DNA of 64,000 nucleotides from Rubrivivax sp. (GTDB lineage Bacteria; Pseudomonadota; Gammaproteobacteria; Burkholderiales; Burkholderiaceae_C), in assembly GCA_019635315.1 (NCBI GenBank), contig JAHBZT010000002.1, positions 62,001-126,000 on the forward strand. The letters are read 5' to 3'. The position numbers and the translations under genes were made by a program. Under the pieces are notes generated by a model, which saw only the letters and a list, made by a program, of their open reading frames with translations, did not search any database and had not been told where the DNA came from. Numbering within the stretch: position 1 is the stretch's first letter; every line of letters begins with the position of its first letter. This document shows positions 30,703 through 38,786 of the stretch, in pieces.

Positions 30703-30781
30703 TGGGCCCCCACGCTCACTTCGTTCACTGCCCCCCGTGGGGGCGTTCAGCGCCCTTCGGGCGGCCGGGCGGGCGCTGATG
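30700..30781. mobile_element. REP/MITE-like insertion flanked by 5-bp direct repeat TGATG
   Basis: A 72-bp segment (30705-30776) is bounded by identical TGATG pentamers (30700-30704 and 30777-30781). Inside, CCCCCACG and CGTGGGGG arms form a hairpin, and a second hairpin CGCCC-TTC-GGGCG follows. Similar CCCCCACG...GGGGGCG palindromes are, from general knowledge, frequent intergenic repeats in Burkholderiales. The flanking repeat has the form of a target-site duplication at the original bchY/bchZ stop-start overlap. Confidence 0.65.
30702..30779 (+). CDS. 25-residue ORF within the bchY-bchZ repeat insertion
   Basis: The ATG overlaps the bchY stop and the TGA overlaps the bchZ ATG, both as TGATG. 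The peptide begins [15 protein letters not shown] and has no recognisable function. It is formed by the repeat insertion, so it is probably a bridge that lets ribosomes pass from bchY to bchZ rather than a functional protein. Its translation is inferred only from the overlaps. Confidence 0.4.
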   Translation: MGPHAHFVHCPPWGRSAPFGRPGGR

Positions 30782-32266
30782 CTCGTCCTCGACCACGACC
30801 GTGCCGGCGGCTACTGGGGCGCCGTGTACGTGTTCACCGCGATCAAGGGCCTGCAGGTCGTGATCGACGGCCCGGTCGGCTGCGAGAACCTGCCGGTGAC
30901 CAGCGTGCTGCACTACACCGACGCGCTGCCGCCGCACGAACTGCCCATCGTCGTCACGGGTCTCGCGGAAGAGCAGCTGGGCCGCGAGGGCACCGAAGGC
31001 GCGATGAAGCGCGCCCATGCCGTGCTGGACCCCGACCTGCCGGCGGTCGTCGTCACCGGCTCGATCGCCGAGATGATCGGCGGCGGCGTCACGCCCGAGG
31101 GCACGACGATCCAGCGCTTCCTGCCGCGCACGATCGACGAGGACCAGTGGCAGTGCGCCAACCGTGCGATCTACTGGCTGTGGCAGCAGTACGGCCCGCG
31201 CAAGGTGCCGGCGCGCACGCCGTTCGACCAGCGCCCGGCCGGCGAGAAGCCACGCGTCAACCTCATCGGCCCGAGCTACGGCATGTTCAACGGGCCCTCG
31301 GACCTGGCGGAGATCCGCCGCCTCGTCGAGGGCATCGGCGCCGAGGTCAACCTGGTGTTCCCGCTCGGCAGCCACCTCGAGGACGTGCCGAAGCTGGCGG
31401 ACGCCGACGTCAACGTCTGCATGTACCGCGAATTCGGCCGCCTGCTGTGCGAGGCGCTGGAGCGGCCCTACCTGCAGGCGCCGATCGGTGTCTTCAGCAC
31501 GACCGCCTTCCTGCGCGAGCTGGGCGCGCTGCTGCACCTGGACCCCGAGCCCTTCATCGCGGCCGAGAAGCACACGACGATCAAGCCGGTCTGGGACCTG
31601 TGGCGCAGCGTCACGCAGGACTTCTTCGGCACCGCCAGCTTCGCGGTCGTCGCCGGCGAGACCTACGCGCGCGGCATCCGGCACTTCCTCGAGGACGAGC
31701 TGGGCATGCCCTGCGCCTTCGCGGTGCAGCGGGTGGCCGGCGCGAAGACGGACAACGAGGCGGTGCGCCGCCTGGTGCACGAGAAGCGGCCGCTGGTGCT
31801 GTTCGGCAGCGTCAACGAGCGCCTGTACCAGGCCGAGGCGGCAAGCGCCGGGCCGGGCGGGCCGCAGCCGAGCTACATCGCGGCCTCGTTCCCGGGTGCG
31901 GTGATCCGCCGCGCCACTGGCACGCCGTTCATGGGCTACGCCGGCGCGACCTGGCTGGTGCAGGAATTCTGCAACGCGCTCTTCGACGCGCTGTTCCACG
32001 TGCTGCCGCTGGGCACCGAGCTCGACCGCATCCAGGCCACGCCGGCGCGCAGCGCCGAGACCCTGGCCTGGGACGACGACGCCAGCGCGCTGCTCGCCGA
32101 GCGGGTGGCGGCCGAACCGGTGCTGGTGCAGATCTCGGCCGCGAAGCGCCTGCGCGACCGCGCCGAGCAGCATGCGCGCAAGGGCGGCGCCGCACGCGTC
32201 AGCGCCGCGCATGTGCTGCTGGCGCTGCAGCACCTGGGCGCGCTCTCCGGCGGGGTGACCGCATGA
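30779..32266 (+). CDS. bchZ: Chlorophyllide a reductase subunit Z
   Basis: The 495-residue NifK-like subunit begins [17 protein letters not shown], as BchZ proteins do, and has the Cys-containing [21 protein letters not shown] segment for cluster binding. With BchY it forms the catalytic core that reduces ring B of chlorophyllide a. I chose ATG 30779 over an in-frame GTG at 30737, which lies in the inserted repeat. The last 60 residues resemble the small helical C-terminal domain shared with BchB. A hairpin-rich 141-bp gap separates it from pufB. Confidence 0.96.
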   Translation: MLVLDHDRAGGYWGAVYVFTAIKGLQVVIDGPVGCENLPVTSVLHYTDALPPHELPIVVTGLAEEQLGREGTEGAMKRAHAVLDPDLPAVVVTGSIAEMIGGGVTPEGTTIQRFLPRTIDEDQWQCANRAIYWLWQQYGPRKVPARTPFDQRPAGEKPRVNLIGPSYGMFNGPSDLAEIRRLVEGIGAEVNLVFPLGSHLEDVPKLADADVNVCMYREFGRLLCEALERPYLQAPIGVFSTTAFLRELGALLHLDPEPFIAAEKHTTIKPVWDLWRSVTQDFFGTASFAVVAGETYARGIRHFLEDELGMPCAFAVQRVAGAKTDNEAVRRLVHEKRPLVLFGSVNERLYQAEAASAGPGGPQPSYIAASFPGAVIRRATGTPFMGYAGATWLVQEFCNALFDALFHVLPLGTELDRIQATPARSAETLAWDDDASALLAERVAAEPVLVQISAAKRLRDRAEQHARKGGAARVSAAHVLLALQHLGALSGGVTA

Positions 32267-32292
32267 CGAGGTGCCCGCGGACTCGATCGGAC

Positions 32293-32315
32293 GGGGCGTC
32301 GCGCGCGACGGCCCC
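32293..32315 (+). terminator. Hairpin between bchZ and pufB
   Basis: GGGGC plus GTC (32293-32300) can pair with GAC plus GCCCC (32307-32315, one bulged G) around a CGCG-rich centre. It lies 26 bp after the bchZ stop. It may act as a partial terminator, or as an mRNA processing or stability boundary between the bch and puf parts of the transcript; no T-run is present. Confidence 0.4.
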
Positions 32316-32372
32316 GCAGGGATGTCGTGGCACCCCGCCATGGCTGCCTCGTTGCGCAGGCATTGCGCAAGG

Positions 32373-32388
32373 TCGGCCGCAAGGCCGA
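32373..32388 (+). promoter_or_regulatory. GCAA-tetraloop hairpin 5' of pufB
   Basis: TCGGCC (32373-32378) pairs with GGCCGA (32383-32388) around a GCAA tetraloop, just before the AAGGAGA ribosome site of pufB (32394-32400). Such 5' stem-loops can protect abundant light-harvesting mRNAs, which is the inferred role here. Confidence 0.45.
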
Positions 32389-32407
32389 AGCGAAAGGAGA
32401 CCTTCCT

Positions 32408-32554
32408 ATGGCTGAACGCAAGGGCTCGATCTCGGGCCTGACCGACGACGAAGCCCAGGAGTTCCACCAGTACTGGACGCAGGGATTCATCGGCTTCACG
32501 GCGATTGCCGTGGTGGCCCACATCCTGGTCTGGATCTGGCGGCCCTGGCTCTAG
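32408..32554 (+). CDS. pufB: Light-harvesting LH1 beta polypeptide
   Basis: The 48-residue antenna polypeptide has an N-terminal acidic [10 protein letters not shown] segment, a single membrane helix and the terminal VWIWRPWL. His38 in VVAHILVW is the bacteriochlorophyll ligand and His20 is the second conserved family histidine. It assembles with PufA in the ring around the reaction centre in the intracytoplasmic membrane. The ATG is preceded by AAGGAGA. It is the first gene of the puf operon; no pufQ-like gene is visible upstream. Confidence 0.97.
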   Translation: MAERKGSISGLTDDEAQEFHQYWTQGFIGFTAIAVVAHILVWIWRPWL

Positions 32555-32602
32555 ACGGCCCGACCTAACGGTTCACGGTCCATCGGCAACGAGGAGAACG
32601 TC

Positions 32603-32827
32603 ATGGTGCAACCCGACAACGCTGCGCTGCAGGGGTGGCTGAAGAAGGACCGACCGGCCTTCATCGCGATCTTTGTCGTCGGCTTTGCCGCCTTCCTGGC
32701 CATCGCGATGGTCGGGCAGGCGATGGGCTGGCAATGGCGGGCCTGGCTGCCCGGGGCCGAGAGCGTGAAGTCGATGACCGGTGGCGTGAAGGCCGCTGTC
32801 TACACCTTCATGTCCCACTTGCTCTGA
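32603..32827 (+). CDS. LH1-beta-like membrane polypeptide lacking the BChl-binding His (orf74)
   Basis: This 74-residue gene sits between pufB and pufA with its own strong ribosome site (GAGGAGAA, 32591-32598). Its product has a short charged start, one membrane helix (about residues 19-43) and a C-terminal tail of about 25 residues. Residues 27-49 align without gaps to PufB 26-48, with 12 of 23 identities including the W-x-W-R-x-W-L end. Gln39 replaces the ligand His38, and the second PufB His (His20) is also absent. A GxxxG motif occurs at Gly38-Gly42. I know no named family for it. It is probably a divergent beta-type subunit or accessory protein of the LH1 ring; a PufX-like or gamma-like role is speculative. 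Confidence 0.8.
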   Translation: MVQPDNAALQGWLKKDRPAFIAIFVVGFAAFLAIAMVGQAMGWQWRAWLPGAESVKSMTGGVKAAVYTFMSHLL

Positions 32828-32845
32828 CTCTGAGAGGTGATTTCT

Positions 32846-33031
32846 ATGTGGAGAATCTGGAAGCTCTTCGACCCGCAGCGCGCGATGGTCGCGCAGGGCG
32901 TCTTCCTGTTCGCCGTGGCGGTGATGATCCATCTGATCCTGCTGTCCACGCCGACCTTCAACTGGCTCGACGGGCCGAATGCAAGGGCGACGCAGGCGCA
33001 GAACGCCGCGATGCCTGCGCAGAAGCCGTAA
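32846..33031 (+). CDS. pufA: Light-harvesting LH1 alpha polypeptide
   Basis: The 61-residue product begins [10 protein letters not shown] and has the membrane helix [20 protein letters not shown]. The His in [10 protein letters not shown] is the bacteriochlorophyll ligand, and FNWLDG follows at the periplasmic side, with an Ala/Gln-rich tail. The ATG at 32846 has GAGAGGTGA just upstream; an in-frame GTG at 32837 is less likely. It pairs with PufB in the LH1 ring. A large hairpin follows before pufL. Confidence 0.97.
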   Translation: MWRIWKLFDPQRAMVAQGVFLFAVAVMIHLILLSTPTFNWLDGPNARATQAQNAAMPAQKP

Positions 33032-33068
33032 CGGCCGCAAGCCGAATGGCGAGTTCGCTCGCTAAGCA

Positions 33069-33113
33069 GGGCGGTCCGTCGGCGGTGCATTCCCGCCGCC
33101 TTCGGACCCGCCC
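33069..33113 (+). promoter_or_regulatory. Intercistronic hairpin between pufA and pufL
   Basis: GGGCGG-TCCG (33069-33078) pairs with CGGA-C-CCGCCC (33103-33113, one bulge), and an inner CGGCGG/CCGCCG stem (33080-33085 and 33093-33098) closes the loop. A stem-loop at this place in purple-bacterial puf operons is known to block 3' decay and raise antenna over reaction-centre mRNA. The same role is inferred here. Confidence 0.7.
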
Positions 33114-33183
33114 GACCGATGCACCGGTTGCACAGAACGGATGACCGCGCGCGCACGCCAGCGCCACGGCAAGGAGCGCCTCG

Positions 33184-34008
33184 ATGGCCATGCTCAGCTT
33201 TGAACGCAAGTACCGTGTCCGCGGGGGCACGCTGGTCGGCGGCAACCTGTTCGACTTCTGGGTCGGGCCGTTCTACGTCGGCTTCTTCGGCGTCACCACC
33301 ATCTTCTTCAGCTTCCTGGGTACCGCGCTGATCCTCTACGGCGCCGCGCTCGGGCCGACCTGGAACCCCTGGCAGATCAACATCGCGCCGCCGGACCTGA
33401 GCTACGGCCTGGCGCTGGCGCCGCTGCGCGAGGGCGGCATCTGGCAGATCGTCACCGTGTGCGCGATCGGCGCCTTCGTCAGCTGGGCGCTGCGCGAGGT
33501 CGAGATCTGCCGCAAGCTGGGCATGGGCTACCACGTGCCCTTCGCCTTCGGCTTCGCGATCCTGGCCTACGTCACGCTGGTCGTGATCCGCCCGGTGCTG
33601 ATGGGCGCCTGGGGCCACGGCTTCCCGTACGGCATCTTCAGCCACCTGGACTGGGTGTCCAACGTCGGCTACCAGTACCTGCACTTCCACTACAACCCGG
33701 CGCACATGCTCGCGGTGAGCTTCTTCTTCGCGACGACCTTCGCGCTGTCGCTGCACGGCTCGCTGATCCTGTCCGCGACGAATCCCGGCAAGGGCGAGGC
33801 CGTCAAGACCCCCGAGCACGAGGACACCTTCTTCCGCGACTTCATCGGCTACTCGGTCGGCACGCTGGGCATCCACCGCCTGGGGCTGTTCTTGGCCCTG
33901 GCCGCGGTCTTCTTCAGCGCGGTGTGCATCGTCATCAGCGGTCCGTTCTGGACCCGCGGCTGGCCCGAGTGGTGGGGCTGGTGGCTGGCGCTGCCGATCT
34001 GGAAGTAG
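33184..34008 (+). CDS. pufL: Photosynthetic reaction centre L subunit
   Basis: The 274-residue L subunit has five membrane helices. The conserved histidines for the special pair, accessory pigment and non-haem iron are in [32 protein letters not shown] and LGIHRLGL. With PufM it binds four bacteriochlorophylls, two bacteriopheophytins and quinones. The ATG follows AAGGAG (33171-33176). It is 33 bp upstream of pufM. Confidence 0.98.
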   Translation: MAMLSFERKYRVRGGTLVGGNLFDFWVGPFYVGFFGVTTIFFSFLGTALILYGAALGPTWNPWQINIAPPDLSYGLALAPLREGGIWQIVTVCAIGAFVSWALREVEICRKLGMGYHVPFAFGFAILAYVTLVVIRPVLMGAWGHGFPYGIFSHLDWVSNVGYQYLHFHYNPAHMLAVSFFFATTFALSLHGSLILSATNPGKGEAVKTPEHEDTFFRDFIGYSVGTLGIHRLGLFLALAAVFFSAVCIVISGPFWTRGWPEWWGWWLALPIWK

Positions 34009-34041
34009 GACGACCCCCGGCCACGACAAGGAGAACGAGCG

Positions 34042-35022
34042 ATGGCCCAGTACCAGAATCTCTTCACGCGCGTGCAGGCCACCGGGCCGGCGCAGTACGG
34101 CATCCCGCTGCCCGCGGGCGACGAGGCGCGCTTCGGCAAGCCCTGGGCCTTCCACCTGCTGGGGCGGCTGGGCAATGCGCAGATCGGCCCCGTCTACCTG
34201 GGCTGGCTGGGCGTGTGGTCGCTCGTCTTCGGCACGCTGTCGTTCAACATCATCGGCTTCAACATGCTGGCCTCGGTGAACTGGGACCCGATCCAGTTCA
34301 TCCGCCAGCTGTTCTGGCTGGCGCTGGAGCCGCCGCCGCCGGGCAACGGCCTGGCGCTGCCGGCGCTCAACCAGGGCGGCTGGTGGCTGATGGCCGGCGG
34401 CTTCCTGACCGCATCGCTGCTGCTGTGGTGGGCGCGCACCTACCGGCGGGCGCGCCAGCTCGGGCTCGGCACGCATGTCGCGTGGGCCTTCCTGGCGGCG
34501 ATCTGGCTGTTCCTGGTGCTCGGCTTCTTCCGGCCCATCCTGATGGGCAGCTGGGGCGAGGCGGTGCCCTTCGGCATCTTCCCGCACCTGGACTGGACGG
34601 CGGCCTTCAGCCTGCGCTACGGCAACCTCTTCTACAACCCGTTCCACGCGCTGTCGATCGCCTTCCTGTATGGCTCGACGCTGCTGTTCGCGATGCACGG
34701 CGCCACCATCCTGGCGGTCAGCCGTTACGGCGGCGACCGCGAGATCGAGCAGATCACCGACCGCGGCACCGCCACCGAACGTGCGGCGCTGTTCTGGCGC
34801 TGGACCATGGGCTTCAACGCGACGATGGAGTCCATCCACCGCTGGGCCTGGTGGTTCGCGGTGCTGTGCCCGCTGACCGGCGGCATCGGCATCCTGCTGA
34901 CCGGCACCGTGGTCGACAACTGGTACCTGTGGGCGGTGCAGCACGGTGTCGCGCCGCCGTACCCGGCGATCAACCCGGCCGTGGTCGACCCCGCCACGCT
35001 GCTGCAGGGAGCGAAGCAATGA
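34042..35022 (+). CDS. pufM: Photosynthetic reaction centre M subunit
   Basis: The 326-residue M subunit has five membrane helices and the family signatures [37 protein letters not shown] and [12 protein letters not shown], in which the histidines bind bacteriochlorophyll and the iron. It is partner of PufL and supplies the primary quinone site. The ATG has AAGGAGAA upstream (34028-34035). Its TGA overlaps the pufC ATG by 4 bp. Confidence 0.98.
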   Translation: MAQYQNLFTRVQATGPAQYGIPLPAGDEARFGKPWAFHLLGRLGNAQIGPVYLGWLGVWSLVFGTLSFNIIGFNMLASVNWDPIQFIRQLFWLALEPPPPGNGLALPALNQGGWWLMAGGFLTASLLLWWARTYRRARQLGLGTHVAWAFLAAIWLFLVLGFFRPILMGSWGEAVPFGIFPHLDWTAAFSLRYGNLFYNPFHALSIAFLYGSTLLFAMHGATILAVSRYGGDREIEQITDRGTATERAALFWRWTMGFNATMESIHRWAWWFAVLCPLTGGIGILLTGTVVDNWYLWAVQHGVAPPYPAINPAVVDPATLLQGAKQ

Positions 35023-36386
35023 CGAATCTCAGGTCCTTCGCCGCCGCGGCCTGCGGCCTGGCCGCCGCCTTCCTGCTCGCCGGCTGCGAACGCCCGCCGG
35101 TGGAGTCCACGCAGACCGGCTACCGCGGCACCGGCATCGTGCAGGTCGTCAACCCGCGCATCGCCGCCGCCAACGCCGCGCTGCACGCGGCGCCGGCGAC
35201 CACGCCGGCGGCGCCCGCCGAGGGCCCGAAGGCGCGCGACGTCTACCAGAACGTCAAGGTGCTGGGCGACCTGTCGGTGGCCGAGTTCAGCCGCCACATG
35301 GTCGCCATCACCGAATGGGTGTCGCCGCAGGAGGGCTGCAACTACTGCCACAACCCGGCCAACCTGGCCGACGACAGCAAGTACACCAAGGTCGTGTCGC
35401 GGCGCATGATCGAGATGACGCAGCACCTGAACGTCAACTGGAAGGACCATGTCGCCAACACCGGCGTCACCTGCTACACCTGCCACCGCGGGCAGCCGGT
35501 GCCGTCCAACGTGTGGTTCAACCCGGTGGTCGAGACGCCGCGCATCTTCATCGGCGACGACGCCGGGCAGAACAAGGTCGCCACGCAGGCGGGGCTGAGC
35601 TCGCTGCCCTACGACCCGTTCACGCCCTACCTGGAGCAGGAGGCGCCGATCCGCGTCGGCGGGCCGACCGCGTTGCCGACCGGCAACCGCGCCAGCACCA
35701 AGCAGGCCGAGTTCACCTACTCGCTGATGATCCACATGTCCAGCGCGCTGGGCGTCAACTGCACCTTCTGCCACAACACGCGCAACTTCGCGACCTGGGA
35801 AGACGCGCCGCCGCAGCGCCTGAGCGCGTACCACGGCATCCGCATGGCGCGCGACGTCAACAACGCCTACATCGAGCCGCTGGCGCCGGTCTTCCCGGCC
35901 CACCGGCTGGGCGCCGGCGGCGACGCCGCGAAGGCCAACTGCGCGACCTGCCACCAGGGCGCCAACAAGCCGCTGTTCGGCGCCCAGATGGCCAAGGACT
36001 ACAGCGGGCTGACGGCGCTGGCGCAGGCCCTGGCCGCCGGCAGCACGCTGCCGCCGCCGCTGGCCGAGGCGATGCGCTCGGTGATGTATTTCGACACCGG
36101 GTCGGCCACGCTGCACGGCGAGCAGGCCAAGGGCCTGGCGCAGCTGATCGCCACGATGACCGCAACGCCGGCCGCCACGGCGACGATCTCCGGCTACCAC
36201 TCGGCCAGCGGCGAGCTGGCCGCGAACCAGGAGCTGGCCAAGCAGCGGGCCTTCACGGTGCGCGACGCGCTGCTCGCCGCCGGCATCGCCGAGCAGCGGG
36301 TCGTGCTCGACAAGCCGCTGCAGACCGAGGCCAACATCGCCGGCGAGGATCCGGTGGCGCGTCGTGTCGAGGTCACGGTGAAGTAG
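35019..36386 (+). CDS. pufC: Reaction-centre tetraheme cytochrome c with OmpA-like C-terminal domain
   Basis: The 455-residue periplasmic lipoprotein (lipobox LLAGC, Cys23) re-reduces the special pair. Four haem-binding CxxCH motifs start at residues 107, 152, 248 and 308, with the expected Met-containing helices (HMVAI, RRMIEM, LMIHM, IRMAR). A typical PufC ends shortly after the fourth haem. Here residues 357-455 continue as an OmpA/MotB-type peptidoglycan-binding fold: YFDTGSATL, then [19 protein letters not shown], ending ARRVEVTVK. This could tether the reaction centre to the cell wall, which is an inference. The Asp expected in the OmpA GYTD motif is replaced in GYHSASG. Confidence 0.95.
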   Translation: MTNLRSFAAAACGLAAAFLLAGCERPPVESTQTGYRGTGIVQVVNPRIAAANAALHAAPATTPAAPAEGPKARDVYQNVKVLGDLSVAEFSRHMVAITEWVSPQEGCNYCHNPANLADDSKYTKVVSRRMIEMTQHLNVNWKDHVANTGVTCYTCHRGQPVPSNVWFNPVVETPRIFIGDDAGQNKVATQAGLSSLPYDPFTPYLEQEAPIRVGGPTALPTGNRASTKQAEFTYSLMIHMSSALGVNCTFCHNTRNFATWEDAPPQRLSAYHGIRMARDVNNAYIEPLAPVFPAHRLGAGGDAAKANCATCHQGANKPLFGAQMAKDYSGLTALAQALAAGSTLPPPLAEAMRSVMYFDTGSATLHGEQAKGLAQLIATMTATPAATATISGYHSASGELAANQELAKQRAFTVRDALLAAGIAEQRVVLDKPLQTEANIAGEDPVARRVEVTVK

Positions 36387-36478
36387 GTGCTGCCCGCGGC
36401 CGGGCGGCGCGGTGCATGCCTCGCGAGCCTTCGATGCTTCCCGCGACGATGCCGCGCAGCGCCCTGGAGCCGGCCGCC

Positions 36479-37207
36479 ATGGCGACGGCCGGCAACGGCG
36501 GCGCCGTGGCGGCCCCGGCCTGGTCCGCCGACGTCTCGGTCCTGCTGCTGCTGCAGCTGCGGCCGACGGCGCTGGGCTGGGGCTGGTCGCGCGTCGCGCT
36601 CGGCGACCGGCCGCTGCGCGGCGTGCCCGGGCTGCGCTTCGCGCGCGCGCTGGGCAGCGGCCACGACGGTGGCTTCGGGCTGCGGCCGAGCCTGACGCGG
36701 CAGGGCCTCTTCGCCTGCTTCGACAGCCTGCACGCTGCCGACGCCTTCGTCGCCGGCGAACGCGTGCGCGCCTACCGCGACCATGCGCGGGAACTGCTGG
36801 TCGTCACGCTGCGCGCCACGTCCTGCCGCGGCCATTGGGACGGACAGGCCATCGGCGTCGGCGCGCCCGGGGTCGCGCCCGGCGAGCCGCTCGCTGCGCT
36901 GACGCGCGCCGCCATCCGGCCGGCCGCCGCCGCCGCCTTCTGGGCCCGCGCGCCGGCGGCGCAGGCCGGGCTCGAATCCGCCCCCGGCTGCCGGCTCGCG
37001 GCCGGTCTCGGCGAGGCGCCGCTGCTGCGCCAGGCCACCTTCAGCCTCTGGGACTGCGTCGCCGCGATGGACGCCTATGCCCGCATCGGCGCGCATGCGG
37101 CGGCGATCGCCGACGCGCACCGGCTCGGCTTCTTCGCCGAGTCGATGTTCGTGCGCTTCCGCCCGCTGGCCCTGCAGGGCGTGTGGAAGGGCGTGCGCCA
37201 TGGCTGA
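36479..37207 (+). CDS. crtA: Spheroidene monooxygenase CrtA
   Basis: CrtA adds the C2 keto group that converts spheroidene to spheroidenone under oxygen. The 242-residue product has the family start VSVLLLLQLRPTALGWGWSR and the conserved GLRFARALGSG, GLFACFDSLHAADAF and WDCVAAMDAYARI segments. It is the only oxygen-dependent carotenoid tailoring gene here and shows a haem-type family layout, though no cofactor residue can be proven. Start choice 36479 rests on GGAG at 36466-36469; ATGs at 36416 and 36434 are alternatives. It ends 8 bp inside crtD. Confidence 0.9.
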   Translation: MATAGNGGAVAAPAWSADVSVLLLLQLRPTALGWGWSRVALGDRPLRGVPGLRFARALGSGHDGGFGLRPSLTRQGLFACFDSLHAADAFVAGERVRAYRDHARELLVVTLRATSCRGHWDGQAIGVGAPGVAPGEPLAALTRAAIRPAAAAAFWARAPAAQAGLESAPGCRLAAGLGEAPLLRQATFSLWDCVAAMDAYARIGAHAAAIADAHRLGFFAESMFVRFRPLALQGVWKGVRHG

Positions 37208-38786
37208 GCAGGCACGCCGCGAACACCACGTCGTCGTCGTCGGCGCCGGCGTCGGCGGGCTGGTCGCCGCGCTGCTGCTGGCCTGCCGCGGCCTGCGCGT
37301 GACGCTGGTCGAGGCGCAGGAGCACCCTGGAGGCAAGCTGCGCCAGCTGCTCGTCGACGGTGCGGCGATCGACGCCGGGCCGACGGTCTTCACGATGCGC
37401 TGGGTCTTCGACGAGATCTTCGACGCCGCGGGCAGCACGCTGGACGCCGAACTGGCGCTGCACCCGCTGCTGGTGCTGGCGCGCCACGCCTGGCGCGGGC
37501 ACGACGCGCGGCTGGACCTGCATGCCGACGCGAACGACTCGGCCGACGCCATCGCCGCCTTCGCCGGTCCCGACGAAGGCCGCCGCTACCTGGCCTTCTG
37601 CGCCGAGGCGCGCGAGGTCTACCGCCGCCTGGAAGGACCGCATATCCGCAGCGCGCGGCCCAGCCTGCCGCAGATGATCGCCGACCTCGGCCCCGGCGGG
37701 CTCAAGCGGCTGGCCGGCCTGGGGCCGCTGGCGACGCTGTGGAAGTCGCTCGGACGCCACTTCCGCGACCCGCGCCTGCGCCAGCTGTTCGCGCGTTACG
37801 CCACCTACTGCGGCGCCTCGCCCTGGGCGGCGCCGGCGACGCTGATGCTGGTCGCGCATGTCGAGCAGCAGGGCGTGTGGTCGGTCGGCGGCGGCATGCA
37901 CGCGCTGGCCGGTGCCCTGGCCGGCCTGGCGGCGCGCCGCGGTGTCGTGCAGCGGTTCGGCACGCGCTGCGAACGGCTGCTGGTGCAGGGGGGGCGCATC
38001 GCGGGCGTGCAGCTCACTGGCGGCGAGCGCCTGGCCGCCGACGCGGTGGTCTTCAACGGCGATGTCGCCGCGCTGGCGGCGGGCCTGCTGGGCGAAGACG
38101 CACGCCCAGCGGCGCCGGCCGCGGCGGGCGCGCGTTCGCTGTCGGCCATCACCTGGGCGCTGCACGCCGCCACCGAGGGCTTCCCGCTCGAGCGCCACAA
38201 CGTCTTCTTCGACGACGACTACAAGTCCGAGTTCGACGACATCTTCCGCCGCCGCCGCCTGCCGCGGCAGGGCACCGTCTATGTCTGTGCCCAAGACCGC
38301 GGCGGCGAGGCGCGCGGCGGGCAGGCCCCGCGCGGGCGCGAGCGGCTGCTGGCACTGGTCAACGCGCCGGCCGAGGGCGACCGCCGCAGTTTTGCCGACG
38401 AGGAGACCGAGGCATGCGAACGACGAGCGCTGGCGCTGCTGGCGGACTGCGGGCTGCGCCTGGCGCCGAAGCCGCGCCAGGTGCAGCGCTGCACGCCGGC
38501 GGACTTCGAACGCCTGTTCCCGGCCAGCGGGGGGGCGCTGTACGGGCCGGCGACGCATGGCTGGATGGCGCTGTTCAAGCGCGCCGCGTCGGCGAGCCGG
38601 CTGCCGGGGCTGTACCTGGCGGGGGGCAGCGTGCACCCGGGGCCGGGGGTGCCGATGGCGGCGATGTCGGGCCGGCTGGCGGCCGAGACGCTGCTGGCGC
38701 ACCTCGATTCGACCAGCCGGTCGCGCCGGGTGGTTATCGCTGGTGGTACCTCGACGCCCTCGCCGACGAGGGCCGCTTCGGGCTGA
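37200..38786 (+). CDS. crtD: Methoxyneurosporene/hydroxycarotenoid desaturase CrtD
   Basis: CrtD introduces the 3,4 double bond into 1-hydroxylated carotenoids. The 528-residue flavoprotein has the dinucleotide-binding motif VVVVGAGVGG at residues 11-20 and AIDAGPTVFTMRWVFDEIF typical of CrtD. The carotenoid desaturase C-terminal signature is LYLAGGSVHPGPGVPMAAMSGRLAAE. It overlaps crtA at its start and the crtC reading frame at its end, so its last roughly 25 residues are read from the other phase of crtC. A run of seven G occurs at 38529-38535. Confidence 0.94.
   Translation: MAEQARREHHVVVVGAGVGGLVAALLLACRGLRVTLVEAQEHPGGKLRQLLVDGAAIDAGPTVFTMRWVFDEIFDAAGSTLDAELALHPLLVLARHAWRGHDARLDLHADANDSADAIAAFAGPDEGRRYLAFCAEAREVYRRLEGPHIRSARPSLPQMIADLGPGGLKRLAGLGPLATLWKSLGRHFRDPRLRQLFARYATYCGASPWAAPATLMLVAHVEQQGVWSVGGGMHALAGALAGLAARRGVVQRFGTRCERLLVQGGRIAGVQLTGGERLAADAVVFNGDVAALAAGLLGEDARPAAPAAAGARSLSAITWALHAATEGFPLERHNVFFDDDYKSEFDDIFRRRRLPRQGTVYVCAQDRGGEARGGQAPRGRERLLALVNAPAEGDRRSFADEETEACERRALALLADCGLRLAPKPRQVQRCTPADFERLFPASGGALYGPATHGWMALFKRAASASRLPGLYLAGGSVHPGPGVPMAAMSGRLAAETLLAHLDSTSRSRRVVIAGGTSTPSPTRAASG

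Noticed and set aside
32603-32827. orf74 as pufX or pufQ
   Set aside because: The sequence shows no resemblance I can see to either. Its only convincing similarity is the ungapped match to PufB.
38529-38535. Programmed frameshift producing a CrtD-CrtC fusion
   Set aside because: The reading phase of the G-run is not that of a classical slippery heptamer, and a shift there would remove conserved C-terminal CrtD sequence.
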